Of a stretch of 64,000 bases of DNA, positions 28,856-37,423 are shown in pieces. The position numbers were made by a program, and so were the translations under genes. This DNA comes from Legionellaceae bacterium (GTDB lineage: Bacteria; Pseudomonadota; Gammaproteobacteria; Legionellales; Legionellaceae), in contig JASBUC010000028.1 of assembly GCA_030148065.1 (NCBI GenBank), positions 18,224-82,223 of the forward strand, written 5' to 3'. Position 1 is the first letter of the stretch. Each line of letters starts with the position of its first letter. The notes under the pieces were generated by a model. It was not told the origin of the DNA. It worked only from the letters and a program-made list of their open reading frames with translations, and did not search any database.

Positions 28856-29380
28856 GTGAGACAACGTAGACGAGAGAAGTCTTATGGTTTTTTTCAACCA
28901 ACTTACCTTGCTGCACAAATCGCCTCTCTAAGCGTCTCTTATCTCTGCACCGCACTTGCAATGTACCCAATCGTTTTAACAGAAGAGATTGTCGCAACCT
29001 TTCAAGACAAAATTGGCAAGGACACTCTGTTAGAACGAAATGAAACCGTCTGGGCCTACAACATACCCTATACCTTTGCCAATGAAGAGTTAAAGCGCTA
29101 CCCGGTTGCTAAGGTTAGTTTCTTTAGTAAGCATTGTTTTGGTTCAATCTCCGAGCTAAGCATTAGTTTGGTATCAGGACTCGTTGCAGGGGTTTGTGCC
29201 GCCGCCATTGGTCTATTGCAGATGGCTATTTTTACAGGAGTTGCAGCCCTTGCTGCTTGTTTTATTGGGGTAGGGATCCTGCTAGGAGGGCTTGCCATTT
29301 TACTTCGAGGGTTGGTGGTTGGGCCAAAAAATGCGCTGAATGAGGCAGCGGAGCTTATCAACTCCTCTTTTGCTATATAG
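28856..29380 (+). CDS. Unknown membrane protein, Gly/Ala-rich helices
   Basis: I do not recognise this protein. 174 residues from a GTG preceded by AGGAACGG. The N-terminus is basic (RQRRREKSYGF). The first hydrophobic segment lies at about residues 18-43. A soluble charged segment follows to about 95. A long Gly/Ala-rich hydrophobic hairpin at about 100-155 (two passes) then leads to an amphipathic end. The layout resembles the many small membrane orphans of Legionellales genomes, some of which are secretion-system substrates, but nothing here proves that. It is followed directly by two palindromic elements. Confidence 0.6.
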   Translation: MRQRRREKSYGFFQPTYLAAQIASLSVSYLCTALAMYPIVLTEEIVATFQDKIGKDTLLERNETVWAYNIPYTFANEELKRYPVAKVSFFSKHCFGSISELSISLVSGLVAGVCAAAIGLLQMAIFTGVAALAACFIGVGILLGGLAILLRGLVVGPKNALNEAAELINSSFAI

Positions 29381-29381
29381 A

Positions 29382-29512
29382 TCGAGACATCTTTTTTGGG
29401 AAGGCCACTTTTTATCCCTATTGAATTAAAAATGCTCGTGAAAGTGCTCACGTACAGCAGTACGCTCCGCTTTTCACTTACCTTTTAAATCCAATAGGAA
29501 TAAAAATTGACT
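29382..29512. repeat. Palindromic intergenic element, copy B
   Basis: About 131 bases in inverted orientation. Outer arms TTTTTATCCCTATTGAATT and its imperfect complement AATCCAATAGGAATAAAAA enclose a core that reads, on the minus strand, AAAAGCGGAGCGTAC, TGCT, then GTACGTGAGCACTTTC. It begins right after the stop of the upstream gene and forms a tandem pair with copy C. Confidence 0.85.
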
Positions 29513-29543
29513 CTTCCTCCGAGGTTCTAGTTAAGAACACCTT

Positions 29544-29713
29544 TCGAGACATCTTTTTTGGGAAGGCCTCTTTTTCTCCCTATTGAATTAAAAATGTTCG
29601 TGAAAGTGCTCACGCCCCTCGATAAACTGCGATGATTATTAATCATCGGTTTTATCTCAATACGCTCCGCTTTTCACTACCCTTTTAAATCCTATAGGAA
29701 TAAAAATTGACTC
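29544..29713. repeat. Palindromic intergenic element, copy C (long-core variant)
   Basis: About 170 bases, in tandem with copy B and starting with the same TCGAGACATCTTTTTTGGGA. Arms and core flanks match copy B, but the core hairpin is replaced by a longer module holding its own inverted repeat (CGATGATT, then ATTA, then AATCATCG) bounded by AAACTG and GGTTTT. The same module occurs in copy F. It ends nine bases from the hemE stop. Confidence 0.85.
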
Positions 29714-29722
29714 GGTATTTTC

Positions 29723-30769
29723 TTAGTTATTTTGGTGATTGTGAACCGTGTTAATTAAGGCTTCGACGTTTTCAATTTTGGCATCTGGTGTAATACCATG
29801 CCCTAGGTTAAAAACGTGGCCTGAATAATTACCAAATTCATTTAGAACCTCTTCTGCTTCTCGTGCCACCACCTCTGGTGTCTGCAGCATCAAGGCAGGA
29901 TTTAAGTTGCCTTGTAGGGCAACTCTATCACCAACACGACGTCTAGCGTCCGCCATCGAAATGGTCCAATCCAAGCCAATGGCCTCACAGCCAATCTCAG
30001 CAATGGACTCTAACCATTGACCACCGTGTTTTGTAAAAACAATTTTAGGAATCACTTGACCATGATTTTGCACAATTAAAGAGTCACAAATTTGCTGCAT
30101 GTATTGCAGGGAAAACTCCTGGTATTGTCGCGCGGGCAAAACACCACCCCAGCTGTCAAATAGTTGAACCGCGTTGGCGCCAGCTTCAATTTGTGCATTC
30201 AAGTAATGGATAATGCTACGTGAGAGCTTATCAAGTAACTGGTGCAATAGCGCAGGATCTTGATACATCAAGCTTTGAATTTTCTTAAAATCCTTAGAAC
30301 TGCCACCTTCAATCATGTAACAAGCTAAAGTCCAAGGGCTTCCTGAAAAACCAAGCAACGGTAGACGATTATCGAGTGTTTTCGAAATGAGTGAAACCGC
30401 ATCAACCACATAACCTAAGTCATCATAAGGATCGAGCACAGACAAGGCCTGAATATCAGAGGCCTGTTGAATAGGACGATGAAACTTAGGACCTTCTCCC
30501 TCTTCAAAATAAAGTCCTAACCCCATCGCATCAGGGATGGTTAAAATATCAGAAAACAGTATGGCCGCATCGAGCTGAAAGCGTCGAAGCGGCATCATGG
30601 TCACTTCACATGCCAGCTCAGGGTTTTGACAAAGTGCCATAAAAGAGCCCGCTTTTTCCCGAAGCGCACGATACTCAGGTAAATATCGCCCGGCTTGACG
30701 CATGATCCAAATTGGGGTTTTATCAACCGGTTCTCTCAGTAAGGCCTTAATTAATCGATGCTGTTCCAT
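29723..30769 (-). CDS. hemE: Uroporphyrinogen decarboxylase
   Basis: Converts uroporphyrinogen III to coproporphyrinogen III in haem synthesis. 348 residues, the usual length. Signature 1 PIWIMRQAGRYLPEYR lies at about residues 21-36 (Arg residues bind substrate carboxylates), LFSDILTIPDAMGLG (with the catalytic Asp) at about 71-85, signature 2 GFSGSPWTLACYMIEG at about 139-154, and the C-terminal FNLGHGITPDAKIENV at about 322-337. Monocistronic. Both ends border palindromic DNA: copy C downstream and a perfect 29-base inverted repeat upstream. Confidence 0.96.
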   Translation of the reverse strand: MEQHRLIKALLREPVDKTPIWIMRQAGRYLPEYRALREKAGSFMALCQNPELACEVTMMPLRRFQLDAAILFSDILTIPDAMGLGLYFEEGEGPKFHRPIQQASDIQALSVLDPYDDLGYVVDAVSLISKTLDNRLPLLGFSGSPWTLACYMIEGGSSKDFKKIQSLMYQDPALLHQLLDKLSRSIIHYLNAQIEAGANAVQLFDSWGGVLPARQYQEFSLQYMQQICDSLIVQNHGQVIPKIVFTKHGGQWLESIAEIGCEAIGLDWTISMADARRRVGDRVALQGNLNPALMLQTPEVVAREAEEVLNEFGNYSGHVFNLGHGITPDAKIENVEALINTVHNHQNN

Positions 30770-30798
30770 GGGCGCTGCTCTAGATAAAAACCGCCATT

Positions 30799-30869
30799 AT
30801 ACCCATCCTAGTTCATTGTGCGAAGCTCTGATTAAGTCCAAGCTTCGCACAATGAACTAGGATGGGTAT
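30799..30869. repeat. Perfect 29-base inverted repeat upstream of hemE
   Basis: Arms at 30799-30827 and 30841-30869 are exact reverse complements (29 of 29) around a 13-base loop CTGATTAAGTCCA. It lies 30 bases upstream of the hemE start and 8 bases from palindromic copy D. There is no T-run on the hemE side. It would form a very stable hairpin in RNA or a cruciform in DNA. Confidence 0.9.
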
Positions 30870-30876
30870 TCTGAAG

Positions 30877-31038
30877 AATCGACTCATAATATGAACCCCG
30901 CTCAAGGGAGGATTTTGAGTTCATTTTGGATTTAAATTGTAAGAGAAAAGCGCAGTGGACTGCTGTCCATGAGCACTTTCCCGAGCAATTTTAATTCAAA
31001 AGGGACCAAAAGGATCCCGAACTAGATATGAGTCGATT
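30877..31038. repeat. Palindromic intergenic element, copy D
   Basis: About 162 bases between hemE and the amidohydrolase gene. Outer arms AATCGACTCATA (30877-30888) and TATGAGTCGATT (31027-31038) are exact complements. The core reads AAAAGCGCAGTGGACT, GCTG, TCCATGAGCACTTTC. The left side shares GCTCAAGGGAGGATTTTGAG with copy E. Confidence 0.85.
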
Positions 31039-31054
31039 ACTCAGGGTATATACC

Positions 31055-31918
31055 CTAGCTAATTTGATAAAGGGATGCAGCATTTCTAAAAAAGAGCTTC
31101 TCTAATAGTATTGACGGCTTATCTTTTAAACTCTCTTGTATTGCTTCAATCCATAATTGAACACTGCCAGTTATCTCACACACTGGCCAATTAGAGCCAT
31201 AAATAACCCGATCCTCTCCAAAAGAGTTCACACAATGACTAATGATGTCAACAACATCGGTTATTGCCCAGCGATGGTCTCGTGACATAAACCCAGACTC
31301 AGAAATTTTACAAATGGTATTTGGGAGAGCGGCATACTCTGACACGCCTTTAGTCCATCGCTCTTTGGTCATTGCATCCGTTTTAAAAGGACACATCGCA
31401 CAGTGATTAATAACAAAGGTGGTCTCTGGACAGGTCTTGGCTAACGCTAGACCTATCGCCATTTTTTCAAGCGGCATCACCAAATCACACATAAGTCCCT
31501 TTGTCGCCAAATGACGAGTGTTTTCAACAAATAAAGGGTTCGCTGCAATGCTTGGATCGGCTGCAAAAAAATTATGGCGGACAGAACGCACACAAGACTT
31601 GTTTGCATAGAAATTGATAAAGTCTTTAAAGGAGTGGCTAGATAAATCACAACCGAGGGTTACAGCCTTAACTTGATTGTTAAGATCCTCACATAAAGAC
31701 ACAGCCATTTGCGACTCTTTCTCGACCTGCTCTTTGATAACATCGACTTCTTCATAACAAGAAGCAATGATGTTTGTCCCCTTAATTGCCTCTAGATAAT
31801 CATCTAGAGTGTAATATTTTTTCAGACTACTCTCAAAATCATCCAGCCACTCAAGCCTTAGTTTATCACTGTCCCAAACATGAAAATGGGTATCAATGAT
31901 GGGTCGTTTGTTCGTCAT
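31055..31918 (-). CDS. Amidohydrolase-family TIM-barrel metal-dependent hydrolase
   Basis: Probable metal-dependent lactonase or hydrolase of the amidohydrolase_2 family; substrate unknown. About 287 residues from ATG 31918 (an upstream in-frame TTG at 31927 is less likely). The metal motif HxH is in PIIDTHFHVWDSDKLRLEWL near the start. Further barrel-end ligands are in NHCAMCPF near residue 165 and the Asn/Trp motif VIYGSNWPVCE near residue 240, where many relatives have a catalytic Asp (GSDWP); here it is Asn. That replacement could alter or remove hydrolase activity. Divergent from slt. Confidence 0.8.
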   Translation of the reverse strand: MTNKRPIIDTHFHVWDSDKLRLEWLDDFESSLKKYYTLDDYLEAIKGTNIIASCYEEVDVIKEQVEKESQMAVSLCEDLNNQVKAVTLGCDLSSHSFKDFINFYANKSCVRSVRHNFFAADPSIAANPLFVENTRHLATKGLMCDLVMPLEKMAIGLALAKTCPETTFVINHCAMCPFKTDAMTKERWTKGVSEYAALPNTICKISESGFMSRDHRWAITDVVDIISHCVNSFGEDRVIYGSNWPVCEITGSVQLWIEAIQESLKDKPSILLEKLFFRNAASLYQIS

Positions 31919-32032
31919 TAGTATCAAGCCCAGTTAAATGCATTTCTATAAAATTTAGTTAAAAAATGTTCATTTAGCAACGCACTTGGAAAGTTATCTA
32001 AAGTCTTGCTCTCGTGCGCCGACAAGCTGGAT

Positions 32033-33826
32033 ATGAAAACGATAACAAAAACAATAAGCGTCTTCTTACTCAGCGCACTACCTATGGGGGCCTTGGCAAG
32101 CTCGGATGAGAAAACGTACAAGCGTTATCAAGCGCTGAGCAAAGACTTTAGTCACGACAAGCCTGCAGTCATTGATTTTATTGATGAAAACAACTATTTA
32201 AGCGATCGGCTATTGAATAAGTACTTAACCTATCTATATAAAAACAAACAATGGCAGGGCTACTTAAAATACTATCAGGCAAATGGTCGCGATGCCCAAT
32301 ATTGTCAGTATTTAACCGCTTATTATTATGGTCAGGGCAAAGCATTGGCACTTGAAAAAATTGCAACGCTCTGGCAGAAGCCTCAAGCACTGCCTAAATC
32401 CTGTCATAAACTTGTTAAAATTTGGCAAATGAGTGGCTCATTTGATGAGTCTCTACGTTTTAAAAAATTCAAAGAGCTAATGTATGCTAATAAAGTAACA
32501 GTTGCTAAAAAGTTAATGTCTGAAATGTCCTCTGAGGACAAGCGATATGCAAAACTCTGGTTGCAAGTTCATAGAAACCCTTACAGGGTAAGAAACCCAA
32601 AGAATTTAGCGGATCCGCGTTACAAAGACATCTTAGCCTATGGTTTAAAAAATTGGGCAAAGAAAAGTCCAGACGGCGCTGTTAAACAATGGACAATTTT
32701 AAAAGAGCAATTTGACTTAAATGACGAGCATCAACAAGCGGTGTTTGAAACAGTATCACTCTATGCAGCATTGCGTGACAATGAAAAAGCAGAGAGTTAC
32801 TTTAAAAAATTAGATGTTGATAAAACACCAAACCTTCATCATGAATGGCGAGCAAGACATGCGCTAAAAAACGAAAAGTGGGAGACACTGAAAACAATTA
32901 TTTCAATATTTCCCGTAGAGTTGCAAGAAAAACCCTGTTGGCAATACTGGCTAGCAAGAAGTTATGATAAAACAGGCCGTGCGGAAAAGGCCAAAGAGCT
33001 CTACCAACAACTTGCTAAAAACCGACAGTACTATGGCTTTCTTGCAAGCTTTAAAATTGACGAGCCTGTGCAGCTCAATGAAAAAGACTATGGCTATGAC
33101 AAGGCGATGATAGACGATCATCAAGACACCATTAAAGAAATTATAAAACTATACAATGAGAATAAAATAAATAAAGCAGGACTTTTAAGCTATGAACTTA
33201 GCAATAGTCTCTCTAATGAAGAACTCTACCTCTTTGCAAAGGAGTTAGCAAAACTAAATTGGTATCACAAAGCGCTCTACTACACCAACAAAAGCAAGCA
33301 TTTAGATGACTTAACTATTCGCTTTCCTTTAGGATATCGAACCCTCATTGAAGAAAACGCCGAAATTTATAATATTGATCCAGCTTTTATATTTGCCATT
33401 ATTCGGCAAGAAAGCACCTTCAGAAAAGGGGTTAAATCGCATGCTGGCGCTCTAGGGCTAATGCAAGTCATTCCCTCGACTGCAAGGCGAATGTCAAAGC
33501 AGTATAAAGTACCACTAAAGAACATGAAACATATGTATCAACCCAAAACAAATTTAAGGATAGGTACCGCCTATTTAAAACATTTAAAGAAACAATTTAA
33601 TGGTCATCCCATCTTAATGGCCGCAGCCTATAACGCAGGCCCAACGCAAGTCAGACGCTGGCTAAGAGACCATGACATCGAAGAAGCCGATCGTTGGATT
33701 GAAACACTCCCTTGGCATGAAACCAGAAATTATTTAAAAAACGTTATGGCCTTTCTTACCATTTATCACACTCGATTAGGGAATGATAAAATACCTTCCT
33801 GGAACAACCCAATTAACGTTAATTAA
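32033..33826 (+). CDS. slt: Soluble lytic murein transglycosylase
   Basis: Periplasmic enzyme that cleaves peptidoglycan with formation of 1,6-anhydro-muramic acid. About 597 residues from ATG 32033, which gives a signal peptide (KTITKTISVFLLSALPMGALA); an upstream TTG at 32006 would spoil it. A long alpha-helical superhelix (about residues 30-420, ring-shaped in the E. coli enzyme) precedes the lysozyme-like domain. The catalytic Glu is at about residue 460 in FAIIRQESTFRKG, followed by GALGLMQVIPSTA and the AAYNAGP motif near residue 530. Complete and typical of Slt70 proteins. Confidence 0.95.
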   Translation: MKTITKTISVFLLSALPMGALASSDEKTYKRYQALSKDFSHDKPAVIDFIDENNYLSDRLLNKYLTYLYKNKQWQGYLKYYQANGRDAQYCQYLTAYYYGQGKALALEKIATLWQKPQALPKSCHKLVKIWQMSGSFDESLRFKKFKELMYANKVTVAKKLMSEMSSEDKRYAKLWLQVHRNPYRVRNPKNLADPRYKDILAYGLKNWAKKSPDGAVKQWTILKEQFDLNDEHQQAVFETVSLYAALRDNEKAESYFKKLDVDKTPNLHHEWRARHALKNEKWETLKTIISIFPVELQEKPCWQYWLARSYDKTGRAEKAKELYQQLAKNRQYYGFLASFKIDEPVQLNEKDYGYDKAMIDDHQDTIKEIIKLYNENKINKAGLLSYELSNSLSNEELYLFAKELAKLNWYHKALYYTNKSKHLDDLTIRFPLGYRTLIEENAEIYNIDPAFIFAIIRQESTFRKGVKSHAGALGLMQVIPSTARRMSKQYKVPLKNMKHMYQPKTNLRIGTAYLKHLKKQFNGHPILMAAAYNAGPTQVRRWLRDHDIEEADRWIETLPWHETRNYLKNVMAFLTIYHTRLGNDKIPSWNNPINVN

Positions 33827-33869
33827 GAAAATCAAAAAAAAGCGTGAAAAATCGCATGATTCTTTTTAG

Positions 33870-35543
33870 CTATTTGGCATTATTTTTGAGATAGTTATTT
33901 AGCTTATCAAGCGAAATGGGCTTAGAAATATAGTAGCCCTGTGCAATATCGCAGAGGTGCTTTTTCAAAAAATCGTATTGCTTTTTAGTTTCAATGCCCT
34001 CTGCAACCACTTTGATGTCAAGCTCATGCGCTAAAGAAAGTATTGATTTAACAATGGCTGTGTCATTAGGATCTTTTAGAATATCTTTGACAAAGGATTG
34101 ATCTATTTTCAAGTAGTTGACGGAGAGTTTTTTTAGATAGGCAAGAGAAGAATACCCCGTGCCAAAGTCATCAATGCTAATTGAAATGTTCTCATTGGCT
34201 AACTCATCCAATTTTTTAACCGATTGTTCTAAATCTTTCATTAACACACTTTCTGTTATCTCTATGCCAAAATTAACTGGCGAAACACCATAGTGCTCTA
34301 AGGATGCAAATATTTTCTCAACCAAATCTGCTTGCTGCAACTGCACCGTTGATATGTTCACATGTAAAGAATAATTAGTGTAATCTTTTAGCGTTACAAA
34401 TTCCTTTAGTGATTGTTCTATAACCCATTGACCAATGGGGATAATAAGCCCAGATTCTTCAGCAATGGAGAGAAATTTGTGCGGCGAGATATGCCCCTGT
34501 TCTGGATGCAACCACCGAAGCAGGGATTCAAAGCCGGTAACCTTACCACTTTTAAAGTCTATTTGAGGCTGATAGACTAAGTGAAATTCATTATTTTCAA
34601 TGGCTCGATGCAAACTTGTGTCAAGTTTCATTTGCTGATTGACTTCATCACTAATGCCTTCGCTAAAATATTGAAAGTTTCCTTTGCCTTTTCGTTTAGC
34701 ACTGTACATGGCAGCATCTGCATTTTTTAACAGATCGTAGGGCTCTTCTCCTGCATAAGGGTAGACAGCAATACCAATACTTGTGTTAATAAAAAACTCT
34801 CGATTTCTTAAAATTTGTGGATCTGAAAATTCATCTATAATTTTTTTAGCGATGTTGGCAGCATCAATTGGCTTATTGATGTTATCTAAAATAATGGCAA
34901 ATTCATCTCCTCCTAATCGATAGGCCGTGTCAGTTGATCTAATAGAGGCACCTAAGAGCCTTGCCACTTCCTGCAGCAACTCATCGCCCACATCATGACC
35001 AAGTGAATCATTCACTTTTTTGAAGTTATCCAAATCAAGATAGAGCACTGCCGTTAATAGTTTGTTTCGTGCCGCACGTGCAACTGCTTTTTTAAGATCC
35101 ATTTCCATAGAAAATCGATTTGGCAAATCGGTTAAAAAATCATGCTTAGATAAATGAGCCAAACGCTCTTCCGATTTTTTTCGTTCAGTGACGTCACGTA
35201 GTGAGGCAAGATAAGCGGGTTTGTCATCCCAGTCGATGTCTGTGACTGAAATCTCGACAACGACGGTTCCTCGTTTTCGATGTAAGATATTAATTTCGGT
35301 TGTTTGCTCGCCACCAAGCGGGATCCCGATGCTCTCACCAATGAGCTCCCCTAGGTTTCGACCAAAAAGTTCAATTGAAGATTTATTTGCATAGACTATC
35401 AAACCATCACTGTTAATGATTAAGACTCCATCCCTATTTTTACCAACCACATTTAGAAATGCTGCCTTACTTGCAGCAAGCTGCAATTTAAGTTTTTCAT
35501 TTTCAAGCTGTAGATTCTCAATGGTTTTTTCGAGATTGTTCAT
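33870..35543 (-). CDS. PAS-GGDEF-EAL cyclic-di-GMP protein, last gene of stressosome operon
   Basis: Cytoplasmic cyclic-di-GMP enzyme, 557 residues without membrane helices. An N-terminal coiled coil (residues 2-25) leads to a PAS domain (about 30-120), then a GGDEF domain (about 130-295) and an EAL domain (about 305-555). The cyclase signature RLGGDEF is intact (GGDEF at 211-215), with an intact inhibitory RxxD site (R202-D205). The phosphodiesterase signature is FESLLRW: the Ala of EAL is Ser (340), but the metal-binding Glu and the IDDFGTGYSSL loop are present. It could be bifunctional. It lies four bases after the KaiB-like gene and is the likely output of the operon starting at 39684. 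Confidence 0.92.
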   Translation of the reverse strand: MNNLEKTIENLQLENEKLKLQLAASKAAFLNVVGKNRDGVLIINSDGLIVYANKSSIELFGRNLGELIGESIGIPLGGEQTTEINILHRKRGTVVVEISVTDIDWDDKPAYLASLRDVTERKKSEERLAHLSKHDFLTDLPNRFSMEMDLKKAVARAARNKLLTAVLYLDLDNFKKVNDSLGHDVGDELLQEVARLLGASIRSTDTAYRLGGDEFAIILDNINKPIDAANIAKKIIDEFSDPQILRNREFFINTSIGIAVYPYAGEEPYDLLKNADAAMYSAKRKGKGNFQYFSEGISDEVNQQMKLDTSLHRAIENNEFHLVYQPQIDFKSGKVTGFESLLRWLHPEQGHISPHKFLSIAEESGLIIPIGQWVIEQSLKEFVTLKDYTNYSLHVNISTVQLQQADLVEKIFASLEHYGVSPVNFGIEITESVLMKDLEQSVKKLDELANENISISIDDFGTGYSSLAYLKKLSVNYLKIDQSFVKDILKDPNDTAIVKSILSLAHELDIKVVAEGIETKKQYDFLKKHLCDIAQGYYISKPISLDKLNNYLKNNAK

Positions 35544-35547
35544 GTCT

Positions 35548-35829
35548 CTAATCAGCTTTAATTAAGTCCATCCCAACCATAAGGCTTTCACGGTCTTCGA
35601 GATCTAGTATCATTTTTTGCACTCGACCTGGCAGCACTTTTACAACCGTAGGGGTTGCTAAAATTCTCTCTTCTTCTGCAAGCTCAGGGCGTTCAATAAC
35701 ATCAATGATTTCAAGCTCGTAATTATCCCCAAGTTCTTCGGTTAATAGGGCCTTGAAGTTAAGAATCATTCTTTGATTTTCTGGAGTAATCCCTGCCATG
35801 TAAAGCCTAAGTGTCATTTTATCACTCAC
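35548..35829 (-). CDS. KaiB-like thioredoxin-fold protein
   Basis: 93 residues, similar in length and pattern to KaiB of the cyanobacterial clock. The family elements are RLYMAGITPENQRMILNFKA (first strand and helix), YELEIIDVIERPELAEEERILATPTVVKVLP (with the conserved ATPTVVK) and the C-terminal RVQKMILDLEDRESLMVGM. The GTG start follows AAGGAGAG by seven bases. There is no kaiC or kaiA in the window, so a clock role is unlikely; non-cyanobacterial KaiB proteins, including those of Legionella, are linked to stress responses. Its place between a response regulator and a cyclic-di-GMP enzyme suggests an adaptor role in stress signalling (inference). Confidence 0.87.
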   Translation of the reverse strand: MSDKMTLRLYMAGITPENQRMILNFKALLTEELGDNYELEIIDVIERPELAEEERILATPTVVKVLPGRVQKMILDLEDRESLMVGMDLIKAD

Positions 35830-35842
35830 TGGTCTCTCCTTT

Positions 35843-36232
35843 TTAGTAAGAGGTTGCTTTTTTTTGCCCTAAAACACTTTCTGTGATAGTGCCAATTTCT
35901 TCGAATGTTAACGGCTTTCGAACCAGTTGGAACCTTAGTCCTTCTGCCTGTACGTCTTTTAGTTCGTCAAAAAACTCTTTATGAAAGGCGGTAACGATGT
36001 ATACAGGCGTTTTTTCACTCTTTTTACGAATTAGTCTGAGTGTATCAACCCCGTTAATACCTGGCATTTTCAAATCAAGAAACACCAAGGAGAAGTCCCC
36101 ATCATTAAATTTTTTAGCGCCAGATTCACCACAGTCTGCCGTGTCCAAACCATAGGAGCTGTCTTCTAGTGCTAAAGCAAAGGCTTTTCGAACCGATTCA
36201 TCATCATCAATTACTAATATTTGCTTACTCAT
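35843..36232 (-). CDS. Single-domain response regulator
   Basis: CheY-like receiver without an output domain, about 129 residues from ATG 36232, which is eight bases after GAGGAG; an upstream ATG at 36247 is less likely. The acidic pocket is IDDDES (Asp9-Asp11), the phospho-acceptor Asp53 is in VFLDLKMPGIN, and the Thr and Lys of the active site are in VYIVTAFH and RKPLTFEE. Directly downstream of the histidine kinase (spacing of about 18 bases to this start) and upstream of the KaiB-like gene. Probable partner: the kinase at 36251. Confidence 0.93.
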   Translation of the reverse strand: MSKQILVIDDDESVRKAFALALEDSSYGLDTADCGESGAKKFNDGDFSLVFLDLKMPGINGVDTLRLIRKKSEKTPVYIVTAFHKEFFDELKDVQAEGLRFQLVRKPLTFEEIGTITESVLGQKKATSY

Positions 36233-36250
36233 TCTTCGTCTCCTCATCCT

Positions 36251-37423
36251 CTATTTTGATGACTTACTCTGGAATTCCAGCGGTATTTTCAAAATAAACT
36301 CGGTTCCTTTTCCAAGTTCCGTATTACAAATTAAATCTCCATGATGCTCTTCCATCACACTTTTACTAACTGACAGCCCAAGACCTGTTCCTTTATCGGT
36401 AGGCTTAGTGGTAAAGAATGGTTCAAAAATTTGAGAGCGAACCTCTTCTGAAATACCAGGCCCATTGTCTTGGATGGTTACATAAAAAAATTCTTCATCG
36501 GTGTGCATTTTTATCCAGACCGTTTTTTCTTCACACTCTCCCAAGGCATCGAAGGCATTGCCCACTAGATTTAAAATTACCTGCTGTATTTTATCTGCTA
36601 AAATGGTCACGCTCGGCAGAGAATCTTGATACTCTTTCAAAATAGTGACATTGTCTTTTCTCATTCGATAAGCAATGATTTTAATCACTCGTTCGACTAA
36701 GATTGATAAATCAGTGCTAACAAATTTCTTGCCTTCTTTTTCCATCCTTGAAAAGGTTAATAAGTTTTTAACAATGTCAATGCAACGCAAAACTTCTTTT
36801 TCTGCATCCTGCAACACCATTTTTACTTTTTCATTGTCTGTTTTACGTATGCCGTATTGAATAAAATTTATGATTCCCATCATTGGATTATTGAGTTCAT
36901 GCGCCACACCCGCGGTCATTGTCCCTAGGGCTCTCATTTTTTCTGTTTGGATCATGGTAGACGAACGCTTTAAGTCTTCGAGAAGTTTGGAAAGCTTTTT
37001 ATTATTTTCTTCTAGTTCTTCCTTTAACTCATCTTCGCTTTTCTCTGCCAATTTCTCTTTTATGTTTTCGATAAAATCTTCACTATCGAGCGGCAGATCA
37101 CTGGGGATGTTTTTTAAAAATGTGATACTTTCTGAATCGATTTTTAAGGATTCAACAAAGCCCACTCGTCCCTTAAATCCAAGTGGGATGTTAGGTTTAT
37201 TAAACGTAATGCTTAAGGTTGGTGTTTCTCTATTCTCTATGGTTATTCGAAGTCTAACCTCTTCATCATTTTCAATAATGGCTCTTAGTAACTCTGAAAA
37301 ATAAATGGTCAGTCTTGTTGCTTGAATTTCATTAACCTTTAGATCTAAAAACAAAGATCTTAGTTTGTCTCTTGTGAAAATAAGTCCTTTTTCATTTTTA
37401 AAATTCATCGTTGCAAGATTCAC
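36251..37423 (-). CDS. Soluble histidine kinase with RsbT-like degenerate N-terminus
   Basis: Cytoplasmic sensor kinase of 390 residues with no membrane helix. The H-box is GVAHELNNPMMGI with His175; dimerisation helices are at about 160-230. The ATPase domain has an N-box ending in VGNAFDALG, G1 DNGPGIS, an F-box PFFTTKPTDKG and G2 GTGLGLSVSK. A coiled coil at 119-160 precedes it. The first 110 residues have a segment (ATRLTIYFSELLRAIIENDE) resembling the RsbT helix SELANNIIKYAG, with the ATP-binding Asn replaced by Ala, so a degenerate ATPase-like domain may link this kinase to the stressosome. GTG start overlaps the upstream phosphatase stop by four bases. Confidence 0.9.
   Translation of the reverse strand: MNLATMNFKNEKGLIFTRDKLRSLFLDLKVNEIQATRLTIYFSELLRAIIENDEEVRLRITIENRETPTLSITFNKPNIPLGFKGRVGFVESLKIDSESITFLKNIPSDLPLDSEDFIENIKEKLAEKSEDELKEELEENNKKLSKLLEDLKRSSTMIQTEKMRALGTMTAGVAHELNNPMMGIINFIQYGIRKTDNEKVKMVLQDAEKEVLRCIDIVKNLLTFSRMEKEGKKFVSTDLSILVERVIKIIAYRMRKDNVTILKEYQDSLPSVTILADKIQQVILNLVGNAFDALGECEEKTVWIKMHTDEEFFYVTIQDNGPGISEEVRSQIFEPFFTTKPTDKGTGLGLSVSKSVMEEHHGDLICNTELGKGTEFILKIPLEFQSKSSK

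Noticed and set aside
35548..35829. KaiB as evidence for a circadian clock
   Set aside because: No kaiA or kaiC is in the window and the neighbours are stressosome genes. Isolated KaiB homologues in Proteobacteria do not imply a clock.
36418..37304. Plus-strand open frames opposite the histidine kinase
   Set aside because: Ser/Phe-rich composition typical of antisense shadows; the minus strand encodes an intact kinase.
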